The translations under genes were made by a program, and so were the position numbers. 64,000 nucleotides of DNA from Variovorax paradoxus (GTDB taxonomy: Bacteria; Pseudomonadota; Gammaproteobacteria; Burkholderiales; Burkholderiaceae_C): assembly GCF_018614955.1 (NCBI RefSeq), contig NZ_JAGGNV010000014.1:1-64000 (forward strand), given 5' to 3'. The number at the start of each line of letters is the position of its first letter. Position 1 is the first letter of the stretch. Below, piece by piece: positions 41,593-50,502 of the stretch. The notes below the pieces were generated by a model. That model saw only the letters and a list, made by a program, of their open reading frames with translations, was not told the DNA's origin and made no database searches.

Positions 41593-43980
41593 ATGCCAAC
41601 TTCCAGGAAGAAGAGCGCCGACAAGGCGGCTGCCCGCAACACATCCAGCGCGCCGGCGCGCGGCGTCGACGGCTCGAGCGGCGATGCGCTCGCCCTTCAC
41701 GCGCAGCAGGTCGATGCGCTCGCCGCATCGATGCCCTACAACCCGAACAAGGCGCTCGACAAGGGCCGCGACGGCGCCGTCATGCCGCCCGAGGGCGCCA
41801 CCGCCCAGCCCGCCTCGCCCTCGGTCACCGGCAGCACGCTGAGCGAGGCCAACGCCTCGACCAAGACCGGCCAGGGCGCGGCGCCGGGCGTGAACGCGAC
41901 CGCCGGCTCGCTCGATCGCGTACGCGTGGATTCGAGCGGCCGGGTGCTCACCACCAACCAGGGCGTGCCGGTCGGCGACAACCAGAACTCGCTCAAGGCC
42001 GGCCTGCGCGGGCCCACGCTGCTGGAAGACTTCATCCTGCGCGAGAAGATCACCAACTTCGACCACGAGCGCATTCCCGAGCGCATCGTGCATGCGCGCG
42101 GCTCGGCTGCGCACGGCTTCTTCGAGGCCTACGAGGCGCTGACCGACCTGACGCGCGCGGCCCCGTTCCAGGAGAAGGGCAAGCTCACGCCGGTCTTCGT
42201 GCGCTTCTCCACCGTGGCCGGCGAGCGCGGCTCAGTCGACACCGCGCGCGACGTGCGCGGCTTCGCGGTCAAGTTCTATACCGACGAAGGCAACTGGGAC
42301 CTGGTGGGCAACAACATCCCGGTCTTCTTCATCCAGGACGCGATGAAGTTCCCGGACATCATCCATTCGGTGAAGCCCGAGCCGCACCACGCGATGCCGC
42401 AGGCCGCGAGCGCGCACGACACCTTCTGGGACTTCATCTCGCTGAGCCCCGAGAGCACGCACATGATGATGTGGGTGATGAGCGACCGCGCCATCCCGCG
42501 CAGCTACCGGATGATGGAAGGCTTCGGCGTGCACAGCTTCCGGATGGTGAATGCCGAAGGCCGCAGCCGCTTCGTCAAGTTCCACTGGAAGCCCAAGCTC
42601 GGCACCCATTCGCTGGTGTGGGACGAGGCGGTCAAGATCCAGGGCGCGGACTGCGACTTCCATCGCCGCGACCTCTGGGAAGCGATCGAGGCCGGCGAGT
42701 ACCCCGAGTGGGAGCTCGGGCTGCAGGTCTTCACCGAGGAAGAATCGGCCCACTGGAGCTTCGACATCCTCGATCCGACCAAGATCGTGCCCGAGGAACT
42801 GGTGCCCGTGCAGCGCGTGGGCCGCCTGGTGCTCAACCGCAACCCCGACAACTTCTTCGCCGAGACCGAGCAGGTCGCGTTCTGTACCGCGCACGTGGTG
42901 CCCGGCATCGACTTCAGCAACGACCCGCTCCTGGCCGGTCGCATCCACTCCTACAAGGACACGCAGATCCTGCGCCTGGGCGGGGCCAACTTCCACGAGA
43001 TCCCGATCAACGCGCCCATCGTGCCGGTGCACAACAACCAGCGCGACGGCATCAAGCGCCAGGCGCTGCACCGCGGGCGCGTGGCCTACGAGCCCAACTC
43101 GCTCGCCGGCGGCTGCCCGTTCCAGGCCGGCGCCAAGGGCTTCGTCTCCTTCCCCGAGCCGGTCGAGGGCGACAAGCTGCGCGGCAAACCGGAGAAGTTC
43201 GCCGAGCACTACCAGCAGGCTACGCTGTTCTGGAACAGCCAGACCGAGTGGGAGAAGGCGCACATCGTCGGCGGCTTCCGCTTCGAGCTCTCCAAGCTCA
43301 CCGTGCCGGCGATCCGCGAGCGCATGGTGTCCGGCCTGGTCCACGTGTCGCCGGAGCTGGCGGCACGCGTGGCGGAAGGCCTGGGCATCGCGGTCCCGCC
43401 GCCGATGCCCAAGGCGCTCGACAAGCCGCAGCCGCCCGAGATCGAGAAATCGCCGGCGCTCTCGCTCACCGCGCGCCCGGGCAACGGCGGCGTGCGTGCA
43501 CGCAAGATCGCGCTGCTCGCCGCCGACGGCGTGGAAGGCGAATCGCTGGCCGCGCTGCAGGCCGCGCTGGTCGATGCCGGTGCCGTCGCGCGCATCGTCG
43601 CGCCGCGCCTGGGCAGCATCGCGACCGCCGACGGCGGCACGCTGGAAGCCGATGCCTCGCTCGAGAACACGCCGCCCGTGCTGTTCGACGCGGTGGTGCT
43701 GCCCGATGGGCAGGCGGGCGTCGATGCGCTGGCACGCATCGGCAACACCGCCGAATTCATCGTCAACACCTACCGGCACTGCAAGACGCTCTTGGTGCTC
43801 GGCGCGTCACACGCCTTGACCGAGAAGCTCGGCATGCCGACCACCCTGCCCTCGGGCGCGCCGGACCCCGGCATCCTCTACGCGGAGGGTCGCGATGCGT
43901 CGCGGGTGGCCGCGGACTTCATCGCGGCGGTGTCGAAGCACAAGCATCCGGAGCGCGACTCGGACCCGCCGCGGCTCTAG
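41593..43980 (+). CDS. katE: Large-subunit catalase (HPII type)
   Basis: A 795-residue heme catalase of the large clade. After an 80-residue disordered N-terminus the core begins near [20 protein letters not shown]; the catalytic His is in [37 protein letters not shown] carries the distal Asn region and [18 protein letters not shown] the proximal Tyr that binds heme. From about residue 635 a class I glutamine-amidotransferase-like domain ([20 protein letters not shown]) follows, as in HPII. It decomposes hydrogen peroxide in the cytosol. AAGGA precedes the ATG at 41593. The surrounding SDR, NRAMP-like, hemerythrin and small hydrophilic genes suggest a stationary-phase or general stress cluster. 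Confidence 0.95.
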   Translation: MPTSRKKSADKAAARNTSSAPARGVDGSSGDALALHAQQVDALAASMPYNPNKALDKGRDGAVMPPEGATAQPASPSVTGSTLSEANASTKTGQGAAPGVNATAGSLDRVRVDSSGRVLTTNQGVPVGDNQNSLKAGLRGPTLLEDFILREKITNFDHERIPERIVHARGSAAHGFFEAYEALTDLTRAAPFQEKGKLTPVFVRFSTVAGERGSVDTARDVRGFAVKFYTDEGNWDLVGNNIPVFFIQDAMKFPDIIHSVKPEPHHAMPQAASAHDTFWDFISLSPESTHMMMWVMSDRAIPRSYRMMEGFGVHSFRMVNAEGRSRFVKFHWKPKLGTHSLVWDEAVKIQGADCDFHRRDLWEAIEAGEYPEWELGLQVFTEEESAHWSFDILDPTKIVPEELVPVQRVGRLVLNRNPDNFFAETEQVAFCTAHVVPGIDFSNDPLLAGRIHSYKDTQILRLGGANFHEIPINAPIVPVHNNQRDGIKRQALHRGRVAYEPNSLAGGCPFQAGAKGFVSFPEPVEGDKLRGKPEKFAEHYQQATLFWNSQTEWEKAHIVGGFRFELSKLTVPAIRERMVSGLVHVSPELAARVAEGLGIAVPPPMPKALDKPQPPEIEKSPALSLTARPGNGGVRARKIALLAADGVEGESLAALQAALVDAGAVARIVAPRLGSIATADGGTLEADASLENTPPVLFDAVVLPDGQAGVDALARIGNTAEFIVNTYRHCKTLLVLGASHALTEKLGMPTTLPSGAPDPGILYAEGRDASRVAADFIAAVSKHKHPERDSDPPRL

Positions 43981-44041
43981 AGCTCAGGCGAAAGGACGTT
44001 CGGCAGCAGCGGCTCGAACGAGATGGTGCTCTCGTCGACCT

Positions 44042-44224
44042 TCATTCGGCCTTGAAGGCTTCGCGGATTTCCTCGAGTGCAGCCTGTGCCAGGCGCACCG
44101 CCGTCTCCAGATCCGGCGCGTCCTCTGCCGGTATGCCCGCCGGAGGATTCAAGGCGAAGGCCAGCCGCTCGCACGCGGCTTCCCACTTCAACTTCGCGCT
44201 GACCTGGGCGGTCTTCTTGTCCAT
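44042..44224 (-). CDS. Small helical protein (60 aa)
   Basis: A 60-residue soluble protein with AAGGAAG about 4-6 bp before the ATG at 44224. It reads MDKKTAQVSAKLKWEAACER, LAFALNPPAGIPAEDAPDLE, and ends in a helix LAQAALEEIREAFKAE. Charged and helical, without membrane segment or known motif. It lies between katE (convergent) and a receiver-domain gene (divergent). Confidence 0.6.
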   Translation of the reverse strand: MDKKTAQVSAKLKWEAACERLAFALNPPAGIPAEDAPDLETAVRLAQAALEEIREAFKAE

Positions 44225-44337
44225 GAGCTTCCTTGTGGTGTCGACATCATCCTACCGCCAAGGGTCCTGAGCGCCCACTGACCGAAGCGCATCGCGGGCT
44301 AGCCTGAACCGGGCAGAACAAGAAACGGACTCATTTC

Positions 44338-44712
44338 ATGGCGCTCACGGTGTTCCTCGTCGAAGACAACCCCAGAATCAGGGAGAGCCTGATTCCGGCG
44401 CTGGCCGAACTCGGATCGGCCAGCGTGATGGCCACGGCCGAGTCGGAGAATGAAGCGATCGCGTGGCTTGGCAAGCACAAGGGCCAGTGGGATCTGGCCG
44501 TCGTCGACTTCTTCCTGAAACAGGGCACCGGCCTCGGTGTGGTGGCGTGGTGCGCGGGTCGCGAGGCCAGCCAGCGCGTCGTGATCCTGACAAACTATCC
44601 CGCGCCATCGACGCGATCAGCCTGCCTGGATGCCGGCGCCGACGCAGTCTTCGACAAGTCCACCGAGCTCGAGGCCTTCTTCGACTACTGCCTGCAAGCA
44701 GCGCCCGACTGA
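44338..44712 (+). CDS. Single-domain response regulator (CheY-like receiver)
   Basis: A 124-residue receiver domain only. The acidic pocket is E9/D10 (FLVEDNP), the phosphorylated Asp is D57 (AVVDFFLKQGTG), Thr85 stands at the switch position (ILTNYP) and Lys107 closes the site (FDKST). There is no output domain, so it should act by binding partners or as a phosphate sink. No histidine kinase is in the window. The ribosome-binding site is weak. The next gene, 138 bp downstream, is a complete NarL-type regulator, so the two may receive signals from the same kinase; this is inference. Confidence 0.85.
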   Translation: MALTVFLVEDNPRIRESLIPALAELGSASVMATAESENEAIAWLGKHKGQWDLAVVDFFLKQGTGLGVVAWCAGREASQRVVILTNYPAPSTRSACLDAGADAVFDKSTELEAFFDYCLQAAPD

Positions 44713-44850
44713 TGCCGAACGCGTCGCGTCTGCGGCCTACGCGTGCGCAGGCTGCGCGCTCACGCGCGCGCGCAGCGCGCTGCTGCATCCTTCGAGCGGG
44801 CCGGCGGTCTGACTTCCCCGCCGCTGGAATAACCGTAAGGGGGACAACGA

Positions 44851-45483
44851 GTGATCAAGATCGGCATCGTCGACGACCACGCCATCGTGCGTAAGGGTTT
44901 GCGCGACTTCTTTTCGCAGCACGTGGATCTGCGCGTGGTCGGCGAAGCCGCCAGCGGGCGCGAGGCGATCGAGCTGGTGCGCACCACGGAGCTGGATGTG
45001 CTGGTCATGGATCTCTCCATGCCCGGGCAAAGCGGCATCGATGCCATCGCGATGATCCGTGCCAAGGCGCCGGAGGTCGGCATCCTCGTCCTGAGCGGCT
45101 ACCCCGAGGAGCACTACGCGATGAACCTGATCCGCCAGGGCGCGAGCGGCTACCTCAACAAGGAATGCGAGCCGATGGAGATCGTGAACGCGATCCGCGT
45201 CGTCGCGCTGGGCCGCCGCTACATCACGCCCGGCGTGGCCGAACTGCTGGCGCGCCAGCTCGGCCGCAAGGACGACGCGGCGCCGCACGAGCAGTTGTCG
45301 GAGCGCGAGTTTCAGGTCTTTCTGAAGCTGGCCAAGGGCGAAACAGCGGGCCGCATCGCGGATCATCTGTCGCTGTCGGTGAAGACCGTGAGCACCTACC
45401 GCACCCGCATGATGGAGAAGATGAATCTCTCCTCCAACAGCGACCTCACGTACTACGCGCTGAAGAACAAGTTGATCGACTGA
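44851..45483 (+). CDS. NarL/FixJ-family response regulator
   Basis: A 210-residue two-domain regulator. The receiver has D8/D9 (IVDDH), phosphorylation site D54 (VMDLSMPG), Ser at the switch (VLSGYP) and K104 (YLNKE). The C-terminal LuxR-type helix-turn-helix (about 146-205) reads LSEREFQVFLKLAKGETAGR followed by LSVKTVSTYRTRMMEKM. GTG at 44851 is the start, with AAGGGGG upstream. Its nearest style is the BvgA/UvrY group, which usually answers to hybrid kinases. No cognate kinase is adjacent. The gene is convergent with the esterase at 45495, with only 11 bp between. Confidence 0.9.
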   Translation: MIKIGIVDDHAIVRKGLRDFFSQHVDLRVVGEAASGREAIELVRTTELDVLVMDLSMPGQSGIDAIAMIRAKAPEVGILVLSGYPEEHYAMNLIRQGASGYLNKECEPMEIVNAIRVVALGRRYITPGVAELLARQLGRKDDAAPHEQLSEREFQVFLKLAKGETAGRIADHLSLSVKTVSTYRTRMMEKMNLSSNSDLTYYALKNKLID

Positions 45484-45494
45484 GCGCCCGGCGA

Positions 45495-46571
45495 TCAGTG
45501 CGCCGGCAGCCGCGGATGCTCGAAGAAGAAGCGCAGCATCTCGGCGCTGGCGTCGGGGCCCCGGCCATCCGTATAGGAGCCCTTGGCGCTGCCCCCCGAC
45601 CACGCGTGAGCCCCGCCGTGGACCACCCAGTGTTCGGCCACCACGCGCCCGTCGGCCGAGCGGTGCGAATGCCGGGTTGCGCCGCGGCCGCCGTTGCCCT
45701 GCACACGCTCGACTTCGACGGAGGTCGTTTTCCCCACACTCGCGGCCATGACCTGGGCGCCGTTGCTCGCATGGACGGTGGCGTCTGCATCGCCGTGGAA
45801 GACGATGGTCGGCACGCCGCTGGCTACATCGCCCTGGATCGCGCCGCCGGCCTTCATCGCCATCAAAGCGGCCGGCAGGTCGGATGCGACACCCGCTGCC
45901 AGGCCAGAGTGGACCCCGACCGCCGCGAACACGTCGGGATAGGCTTCACCCAGGATCGCGGCCATCGCGCCGCCCGCCGACAGTCCGGCGACGTAGACGC
46001 GCCGGGGGTCGATCGCGTGGCGCGCCATCACCTCGCGTGTCATGCCCGCCAAGAGCGCCGGCTCGCCGCGGCCGCGTTGCTGATGGCTGTGCTTGAACCA
46101 GTTCCAGCAACCTTGAGGATTCGCCTGGCGCGACTGCGCCGGATAGAGCACGAAGAAGCCCTGCGCCAGCGCAGCCTCGTTCATCGCCGTGCCCGCGGCG
46201 AAATCGTCGGGGTTCTGGGTGCAGCCATGAAGCATCACGACCAGTGGCAGCGCGCGCTCGCCGGCCTGCGGCGGGAGGAAGAGCTTGTAGTCGCGGCGGC
46301 CGGCTGCGTCGGCAAAGCTGCCGGCGACGAAACTGCCCGAAGCGGGTACATCGACGTACGCTGCCGGCGCCTCCGGATCGACGTCCGCCGGCCCGTGCTC
46401 AGGCAGTTGCCGGGCCTCGACGTCGATCACGCCCGGCATGTCGCTCGGCGTCGGCTGCGCGAGTCCCATGCGGCCCAGCGCGGCCTGGATCGCAGCGGTC
46501 GCCGCGTGAAGATCGCCCGCCCGGGTCAGTCGGCTCGCTTCCGCCATCAGATGCTTGAAGTCAGGGTTCAT
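45495..46571 (-). CDS. Intracellular PHB-depolymerase-family esterase
   Basis: A 358-residue alpha/beta hydrolase without signal peptide. Oxyanion region VVMLHGCTQNPDDFAAGTAM, a CWNWFK element, nucleophile motif GLSAGGAMAAIL, Asp in FHGDADATVH and His in HGGAHAWSGG form a complete catalytic triad of the LpqC/PHB-depolymerase family. The N-terminal 60 residues are a helical extension (MAEASRLTRAGDLHAATAAI) seen in cytosolic relatives. It may cleave PHB oligomers or another ester inside the cell. The start at 46571 is not backed by a strong ribosome-binding site. It lies 28 bp after the ribbon-helix-helix gene stop on the same strand and is probably co-transcribed with it. Confidence 0.85.
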   Translation of the reverse strand: MNPDFKHLMAEASRLTRAGDLHAATAAIQAALGRMGLAQPTPSDMPGVIDVEARQLPEHGPADVDPEAPAAYVDVPASGSFVAGSFADAAGRRDYKLFLPPQAGERALPLVVMLHGCTQNPDDFAAGTAMNEAALAQGFFVLYPAQSRQANPQGCWNWFKHSHQQRGRGEPALLAGMTREVMARHAIDPRRVYVAGLSAGGAMAAILGEAYPDVFAAVGVHSGLAAGVASDLPAALMAMKAGGAIQGDVASGVPTIVFHGDADATVHASNGAQVMAASVGKTTSVEVERVQGNGGRGATRHSHRSADGRVVAEHWVVHGGAHAWSGGSAKGSYTDGRGPDASAEMLRFFFEHPRLPAH

Positions 46572-46599
46572 CTTGGTCTTTCAAAAAGGGGTTTGGGGT

Positions 46600-47022
46600 T
46601 CAGCCGATGCGCCCGGCGAGCGCGGCCTTCACGGCCGGGCTCGCATGCAGGGCTCCCAGCACGGTGATGGACTCGATGGCGGCCAGCGCCAGCGCCGGGG
46701 TGACGTCGAGTGCGATCGAAGCGAGCCCGAGCACGCGGATCTGCAAGGTCTCGCCGGCCGCTTGAACCGCTTGCAGGTCGGCAGCGGAGTAGTGCTGGAT
46801 GCCGAGCACCAGGGCTTTGCGCGAGACGACCTGGCGCACCACGTCGATCTGCGTGGCCAGCTGGTTCCTGATCGCGGTGCGGATCAGGTCGGTGCGGTTG
46901 GCATAGAAGCCTTCCTGCACCAGCAGGTCGATTTGCCCGAGATCGACGCAGCCCACGTTGATCGTGATCTTTTCGTCGACCGGCTTTGCGGCGGAGGCCA
47001 GGGTGGCGCTTTTTCTTGGCAT
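46600..47022 (-). CDS. CopG-like ribbon-helix-helix regulator
   Basis: A 140-residue protein. Residues 17-55 (EKITINVGCVDLGQIDLLVQ and EGFYANRTDLIRTAIRNQL) form a ribbon-helix-helix DNA-binding fold with the usual Asn-Arg-Thr turn. The C-terminal 80 residues are rich in Ala, Val and Leu (AVQAAGETLQIRVLGLASIA) and may carry the oligomerisation surface. Repression of its own operon with the PHB-type esterase is likely. Three CCATCC-type half-sites spaced by about one helical turn lie directly upstream of its start (47027-47053), overlapping its ribosome-binding site. Confidence 0.85.
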   Translation of the reverse strand: MPRKSATLASAAKPVDEKITINVGCVDLGQIDLLVQEGFYANRTDLIRTAIRNQLATQIDVVRQVVSRKALVLGIQHYSAADLQAVQAAGETLQIRVLGLASIALDVTPALALAAIESITVLGALHASPAVKAALAGRIG

Positions 47023-47026
47023 GGCG

Positions 47027-47053
47027 CCATCCTAGCACCATCCAAGTGGATGG
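47027..47053. promoter_or_regulatory. Phased half-sites, candidate ribbon-helix-helix operator
   Basis: CCATCC at 47027-47032 and 47038-47043 and its complement GGATGG at 47048-47053 lie one helical turn apart, just before the regulator's ATG (47022). The last two form a 7-bp hairpin ACCATCC/GGATGGT followed by T7 on the plus strand, so a terminator reading is also possible. Operator use is inferred. Confidence 0.45.
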
Positions 47054-47080
47054 TTTTTTTATCTCCTCTTCCGAGGGTCA

Positions 47081-47096
47081 CTGTATATTCATACAG
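47081..47096. promoter_or_regulatory. LexA/SOS box upstream of the nuclease-helicase gene
   Basis: CTGTATATTCATACAG is a full CTGT-N8-ACAG LexA box with an AT-rich spacer, close to the E. coli consensus. It ends 8 bp before the helicase ATG and contains TATATT, which could be the -10 element itself. Repression by LexA and DNA-damage induction follow from the motif. Confidence 0.8.
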
Positions 47097-47104
47097 ACTA
47101 CGGC

Positions 47105-49429
47105 ATGCGCACCGAACCTGCTTCTTCCACTGCCACTGAACCGACCTTCGAGGTCTCGGTGAAGTCGCTGTGCGCCTTCGCCGCCAAGGCCGGCGACCTC
47201 GATCTGCGCTTCATGCCCGCGCCGACGGCGTTGGAAGGCATCGCCGGCCATCGGCTGGTGCAAGGCCGGCGCGACGAGGACTACGAGCGCGAGGTGGCGC
47301 TCGCCGCGTGCTTCGGCCGGCTGCAGGTGCGCGGCCGTGCCGACGGCTATGACCCCGCGCGCCGGCGGCTGGAGGAGATCAAGACCTTTCGCGGCGAGTT
47401 CGCGGCCATCCGGGCGAACCATCGCGCGCTGCACTGGGCGCAGGCCAGGGTCTACGGCTGGATGCTGTGCGAAGAGCGCGCGCTGCCCGGCATCGAGGTC
47501 GCGCTGGTGTACCTCGAACTCGCGACCGGCGAGGAGTTCGCGCTGGCCGAGCCCTGGACGCGCGAGGCCCTGCGCGAAGACTTCGAGGCGCTGTGCGCGC
47601 GCTATCTCGCGTGGGCCGAACAGGAGGCGAGTCATCGCGCGGAACTCGACGAAGCGCTTGCCGGGCTGTCCTTTCCGCACGCCGAGTTCCGGCACGGCCA
47701 GCGCGAACTGGCGCAGGCCGTCTACCGCTCGGCCGCCTCGCGGCGCTGCTTGCTGGCGCAGGCGCCCACCGGCATCGGCAAGACGGTGGCCACCCTGTTC
47801 CCGCTGCTCAAGGCGCGCCCTTCGGAGCGCATCGACAAGATCTTCTTCCTCACGGCCAAGACGTCGGGCCGGGCGCTGGCGCTCGACAGCCTACGCCTGC
47901 TCGCGGGCGGGCGCGCGCCGCTGCGCGTGCTCGAACTCGCGGCGCGCGAGAAGGTCTGCGAGTACCCGGGCCGCGCCTGCCACGGCGAGGCCTGCCCGCT
48001 CGCGCGCGGCTTCTACGACCGCCTGCCCGCGGCACGCGCCGAAGCCGCGCAAGCGGGCTGGCTGGACCGCGAGGCCACGCGCCGCATCGCGCTGGCGCAC
48101 CAGGTCTGTCCCTACTTTCTGGCGCAGGAGATGGCGCGCTGGAGCGAGGTGATCGTGGGCGACTACAACTACTACTTCGACAGCAGCGCCTTCCTGTATG
48201 CGCTGGCGAAGGAGGAGGAGTGGCGCGTGGCGCTCCTGGTCGACGAGGCGCACAACCTGCTGGGCCGCGCGCGCGGCATGTACAGCGCTGAGCTGGAAAC
48301 TGGGGCCCTGTCGGAGGCGCGGCGCCATGCACCGGCCGGCCTCAAGCCGGTGCTGGGCAGGCTGCAGCGCGAGTGGACGCTGCAGCAGCGCGACCAGGCC
48401 GTCGCCTACCAGGCGCACGAGGCCATCGCCGAGCGCTTCGAGCGCGCCTTGCAGGAGGCGGTCTCGGCCATGGCCGAACACTTCGCCGCCCGTCCCGACG
48501 AAGCGCAAGGTCCGTTGCAGCGCTTCTTCTTCGATGCGCTGCACTTCCTGCGCCTGGCCGATGCCTTCGGCACGCATTCGGTCTTCGAATCCACCCTCGG
48601 CGAAGGCGGTGCCGCTGCACTGGCGATCCGCAACCTGGTGCCGGCGCCCTTCCTCGAACAGCGCTTCGCCGATTGCGCGTCGGCGGCCTGCTTCTCCGGC
48701 ACGCTCGCGCCTTTTGCCTTCTACCGCGACACCCTGGGCCTGCCGGAGGACACGGCCACGCTGGACGTCGGCTCGCCCTTCCGCAGCGAGCAGTTGACGG
48801 TGCGCGTGGCGATGGACGTCTCGACGCGCTTTCGCGACCGCGGCCGCTCGCTCGCGTCGCTCGTCGGCATCATCGGTGGCCAGTTCGCCGAGCGTCCGGG
48901 CAACTACCTGGCTTTCTTCAGCAGCTTCGACTACCTGGACAGCGCCTTGCGGGCCTTCGCGGGGCGGCATCCCGAAGTGCCTGTGTGGACGCAGTCGCGC
49001 GGCATGCGGGAAGCCGAGCGCGAGGCCTTCCTCGCGCGCTTCGCGCCCGGCGGCCAGGGCATCGGCTTCGCGGTGCTCGGCGGCGCTTTCGGCGAGGGCA
49101 TCGACCTGCCGGGCGACCGGCTGGTCGGCGCCTTCGTCGCCAGCCTGGGCATGCCGCAGCACAACGAGGCCAACGAGATCATGCGCGAGCGCATGCAGGC
49201 GCTGTTCGGCGACGGCTACGAGTACACCTATGTCTATCCGGGGCTGCAGAAGGTGGTGCAGGCCGCCGGGCGCGTGATCCGAAGCGAAGAGGACGCGGGC
49301 GTGCTGTACCTGCTCGACGACCGCTTCGCGCGGCAGGAGATCCGCGCGCTGCTGCCGGGCTGGTGGCATGTGCAGCCCTTGTTCGCGCGCGTCGAGCCCG
49401 GTGAGGCATCGCCTACGCAGAGGCGGTAA
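47105..49429 (+). CDS. SOS-regulated DinG/XPD-type helicase with N-terminal nuclease domain
   Basis: A 774-residue protein. The N-terminal part (1-180) has a PD-(D/E)XK-like core with D80 and E91-x-K93 (DG...EEIKTFRG). The helicase core follows: Walker A APTGIGKT (220-227), four iron-sulfur Cys (C285, C292, C297, C335) in the XPD position, DEAH at 380-383, and a second RecA domain with VQAAGRVIRSEEDAGVLYL near the end. XPD/DinG enzymes unwind DNA 5' to 3' and resolve R-loops or G-quadruplexes; the nuclease part could trim the unwound strand. A LexA box lies 8 bp upstream. There is almost no leader between this box and the ATG, so the transcript may be nearly leaderless. It is divergent from a ribbon-helix-helix regulator. 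Confidence 0.88.
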   Translation: MRTEPASSTATEPTFEVSVKSLCAFAAKAGDLDLRFMPAPTALEGIAGHRLVQGRRDEDYEREVALAACFGRLQVRGRADGYDPARRRLEEIKTFRGEFAAIRANHRALHWAQARVYGWMLCEERALPGIEVALVYLELATGEEFALAEPWTREALREDFEALCARYLAWAEQEASHRAELDEALAGLSFPHAEFRHGQRELAQAVYRSAASRRCLLAQAPTGIGKTVATLFPLLKARPSERIDKIFFLTAKTSGRALALDSLRLLAGGRAPLRVLELAAREKVCEYPGRACHGEACPLARGFYDRLPAARAEAAQAGWLDREATRRIALAHQVCPYFLAQEMARWSEVIVGDYNYYFDSSAFLYALAKEEEWRVALLVDEAHNLLGRARGMYSAELETGALSEARRHAPAGLKPVLGRLQREWTLQQRDQAVAYQAHEAIAERFERALQEAVSAMAEHFAARPDEAQGPLQRFFFDALHFLRLADAFGTHSVFESTLGEGGAAALAIRNLVPAPFLEQRFADCASAACFSGTLAPFAFYRDTLGLPEDTATLDVGSPFRSEQLTVRVAMDVSTRFRDRGRSLASLVGIIGGQFAERPGNYLAFFSSFDYLDSALRAFAGRHPEVPVWTQSRGMREAEREAFLARFAPGGQGIGFAVLGGAFGEGIDLPGDRLVGAFVASLGMPQHNEANEIMRERMQALFGDGYEYTYVYPGLQKVVQAAGRVIRSEEDAGVLYLLDDRFARQEIRALLPGWWHVQPLFARVEPGEASPTQRR

Positions 49430-49499
49430 GCCGGCCTGCGCCGCCGGTGAATCGCGAAGCGCAGCCTTGCCGGATTCCAGTCTTAGGAAAGGAAACGCA

Positions 49500-49751
49500 A
49501 TGGCTGACAAGACAGCACGCCCAGGCCCGCCCGGCCCCTTGGGCGAGAACGAGGCCCGGCTCGGCGACCGCGGCGACGCCTCCGGCCGCAACATCGACCA
49601 GAACCGCGCGATCGGACAGGACGATCCGATGGAAGGCAGCCGCATGGGGCGCAAGGCGCACGACAAGACCGGCTTCCCGGGAACGCCCGATATCGGGACC
49701 GACGCCGCGCAGCTGGAGGAAGCCGAACGCATGCGGCGCGACAAGCGCTAA
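49500..49751 (+). CDS. Small hydrophilic protein (83 aa)
   Basis: An 83-residue protein with AGGAAAGGAAA just before the ATG at 49500. It reads MADKTARPGPPGPLGENEAR, then LGDRGDASGRNIDQNRAIGQ, and ends AAQLEEAERMRRDKR. Rich in Gly, Asp and Arg, without hydrophobic core, so it is probably disordered like many stress-induced hydrophilic proteins. It lies 70 bp after the helicase gene and 28 bp before the hemerythrin gene and may form a unit with the latter. No family name can be given. Confidence 0.65.
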   Translation: MADKTARPGPPGPLGENEARLGDRGDASGRNIDQNRAIGQDDPMEGSRMGRKAHDKTGFPGTPDIGTDAAQLEEAERMRRDKR

Positions 49752-49779
49752 GGCTTCCACTTCGAACAGGACGAATCCC

Positions 49780-50394
49780 ATGCCGACCCTCAGCTCCCGC
49801 CTTCTGCCCTCGGTCACCAACATGATCCGGCTGGACCACACGCACGTGCTGTCCACCTTTCATCAATACAAGGCCGCCGCGCCCGCGCGGGTCAGAAAAG
49901 GCCTGGCCAGCACCATCTTCACCGCGCTGGAAATCCATGCCCAGCTCGAAGAGGAGATCTTCTATCCCGCGATGGGCGACATCGAAGGCGGCGATGCCAT
50001 CCTGGGCGACAGCGTGTCGGAGCACGCCGAGATGCGGCGCCTGATCGACCTGCTTCGGCGCATGGAGCCGGAAGCGATCGACTACGACGCCACGCTGATG
50101 TCGCTGATGCGCAATGTGCTGCACCACGTCGCCGACGAGGAGACGCAGGTCCTTCCGCAAGCCGAGCGCCTGATCCCGGACCAGCTCGGCGAGCTCGGCC
50201 TGCGCATGACCAAGCGCCGCATGGAGCTGGTCGCGCCGCGCAGCGGCGAGATCGCGCTGAACATGGCGCGCGCGGCCTCCGGCAACAAGGTCGCGATCAC
50301 CCTGGTGGTGGTCGCTGCGGCAGCCGGGTGCGTGCTGATGGGCTCGCGGCGTCGCACGCGGGCCTTCTCCGCGAGAAGGCTCTTGCGCCGCTGA
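49780..50394 (+). CDS. Hemerythrin HHE-domain protein with C-terminal membrane anchor
   Basis: A 204-residue protein. The four-helix HHE domain covers about residues 15-140 with iron-ligand candidates in RLDHTHVLSTFHQY, ALEIHAQLEEEIFYP, VSEHAEMRRLI and LHHVADEETQVLP. After it a single hydrophobic helix (VAITLVVVAAAAGCVLMG) and a basic tail (SRRRTRAFSARRLLRR) suggest anchoring in the inner membrane. HHE proteins bind oxygen, NO or iron and often belong to oxidative-stress regulons, which matches katE nearby. AGGA lies upstream of the ATG at 49780. Confidence 0.88.
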   Translation: MPTLSSRLLPSVTNMIRLDHTHVLSTFHQYKAAAPARVRKGLASTIFTALEIHAQLEEEIFYPAMGDIEGGDAILGDSVSEHAEMRRLIDLLRRMEPEAIDYDATLMSLMRNVLHHVADEETQVLPQAERLIPDQLGELGLRMTKRRMELVAPRSGEIALNMARAASGNKVAITLVVVAAAAGCVLMGSRRRTRAFSARRLLRR

Positions 50395-50502
50395 GCACCG
50401 CATGGCGCGGGACAGCGCTGACGCGCAGGGTCTTGGCGGTCTTACCCTGCGCAGCGTCAACGCGTGGACCATTCGAGTCCCAAGCAATGGAAAGGAAACG
50501 CT

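Noticed and set aside
47037..47060. Intrinsic terminator on the plus strand
   Set aside because: The hairpin plus T7 looks good, but there is no plus-strand gene upstream that needs ending. An operator for the ribbon-helix-helix regulator explains the phased half-sites better; not excluded.
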